DNA from: Candidatus Sumerlaeota bacterium | GTDB taxonomy: Bacteria; Sumerlaeota; Sumerlaeia; JADFCT01 | Direction: 5' to 3' | DNA length: 42,745 nucleotides | Assembly (NCBI GenBank): GCA_026398575.1 | Contig: JAPLSP010000651.1 | Coordinates: 1-42,745 of the forward strand | Part shown: positions 42,649 through 42,745 of the stretch, piece after piece | How the letters are laid out: the number at the start of each line of letters is the position of its first letter | Numbering within the stretch: the stretch's first letter is position 1 | Made by a program: the position numbers and the translations under genes | The notes under the pieces: model-generated | Told to the model about the DNA's origin: nothing | The model's input: only the letters and a program-made list of their open reading frames with translations | Databases searched by the model: none

Positions 42649-42745
42649 TCATTTCGTAACGCCTTCTTTGTTTTCTTTCGCAGCCTTCTCAACTGGCTGA
42701 CTTGCTTTCTCTTTTGCTGCCTTCATTGCTGCTTCAAAGGCTTGG
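42649..42745 (-). CDS. Unidentified gene, C-terminal end only (runs off the right edge)
   Basis: The last 32 codons are readable on the minus strand, QAFEAAMKAAKEKASQPV... ending GVTK and a TGA at 42649-42651. The piece is rich in Lys, Ala and Glu and probably helical. It is too short to assign. It lies 84 bp upstream of the DUF2029 gene on the same strand and could share its transcript. A CCCTC/GAGGG hairpin lies between them, without a T-run. Confidence 0.5.
   Translation of the reverse strand, partial: QAFEAAMKAAKEKASQPVEKAAKENKEGVTK

Overview
The window looks like chromosomal DNA from an uncultured or poorly characterised, GC-rich bacterium of the PVC superphylum. Lentisphaerota, Kiritimatiellota, Verrucomicrobiota or Planctomycetota would all fit. 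This rests on gene content: exported GH106/GH78 rhamnosidases, a sulfatase, an exported Gfo/Idh/MocA oxidoreductase, an HzsA-related di-heme protein and a DUF2029 membrane protein. No rRNA or tRNA marker is present, so the assignment is an inference.

Layout. At the left edge (1-1226, minus) is the N-terminal part of an exported Ala/Asp-rich repeat protein. A divergent AT-rich spacer separates it from a small cupin gene (plus). A minus-strand pair follows: an alpha/beta-hydrolase (1776-2840) downstream of a GH106 enzyme (2874-5762). Both have signal peptides encoded by short tandem DNA repeats. 5763-8179 is a mobile-DNA zone: palindromic repeats, a truncated IS1182-like transposase, and a REP-associated (Y1/HUH) transposase unit abutting it.

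From 8269 to 41335 every gene is on the plus strand, mostly with short gaps or ATGA overlaps: clan GH-A glycosidase, esterase remnant, sulfatase, Gfo/Idh/MocA-LamG fusion, alpha/beta-hydrolase, GH106 with a LamG insert, GH106, PutA, exported N-formylglutamate amidohydrolase-like protein, GH10 and RAYT remnants, CBM9/beta-propeller protein (3' end frameshifted), GH78, SGNH esterase, HzsA-related protein, a repeat-rich gap, SGNH esterase and GH106. At the right edge are a minus-strand DUF2029/GT87-type membrane protein and the last 32 codons of an unidentified gene.

Most proteins carry export signals. Together they look like an outer or periplasmic toolkit that removes rhamnose (four GH106, one GH78), ester groups (two alpha/beta-hydrolases, two SGNH enzymes) and sulfate (one sulfatase) from a rhamnose-rich, acylated and possibly sulfated polysaccharide. 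No SusC/SusD pair, TonB receptor, sugar transporter, rhamnose catabolic gene or obvious regulator is visible, so this is not a canonical Bacteroidetes-type PUL. At least four unrelated palindromic repeat families lie in the gaps, and several gene remnants (GH10, RAYT, IS1182, esterase, CBM9 tail) show repeated rearrangement. No tRNA, rRNA or CRISPR array was recognised.
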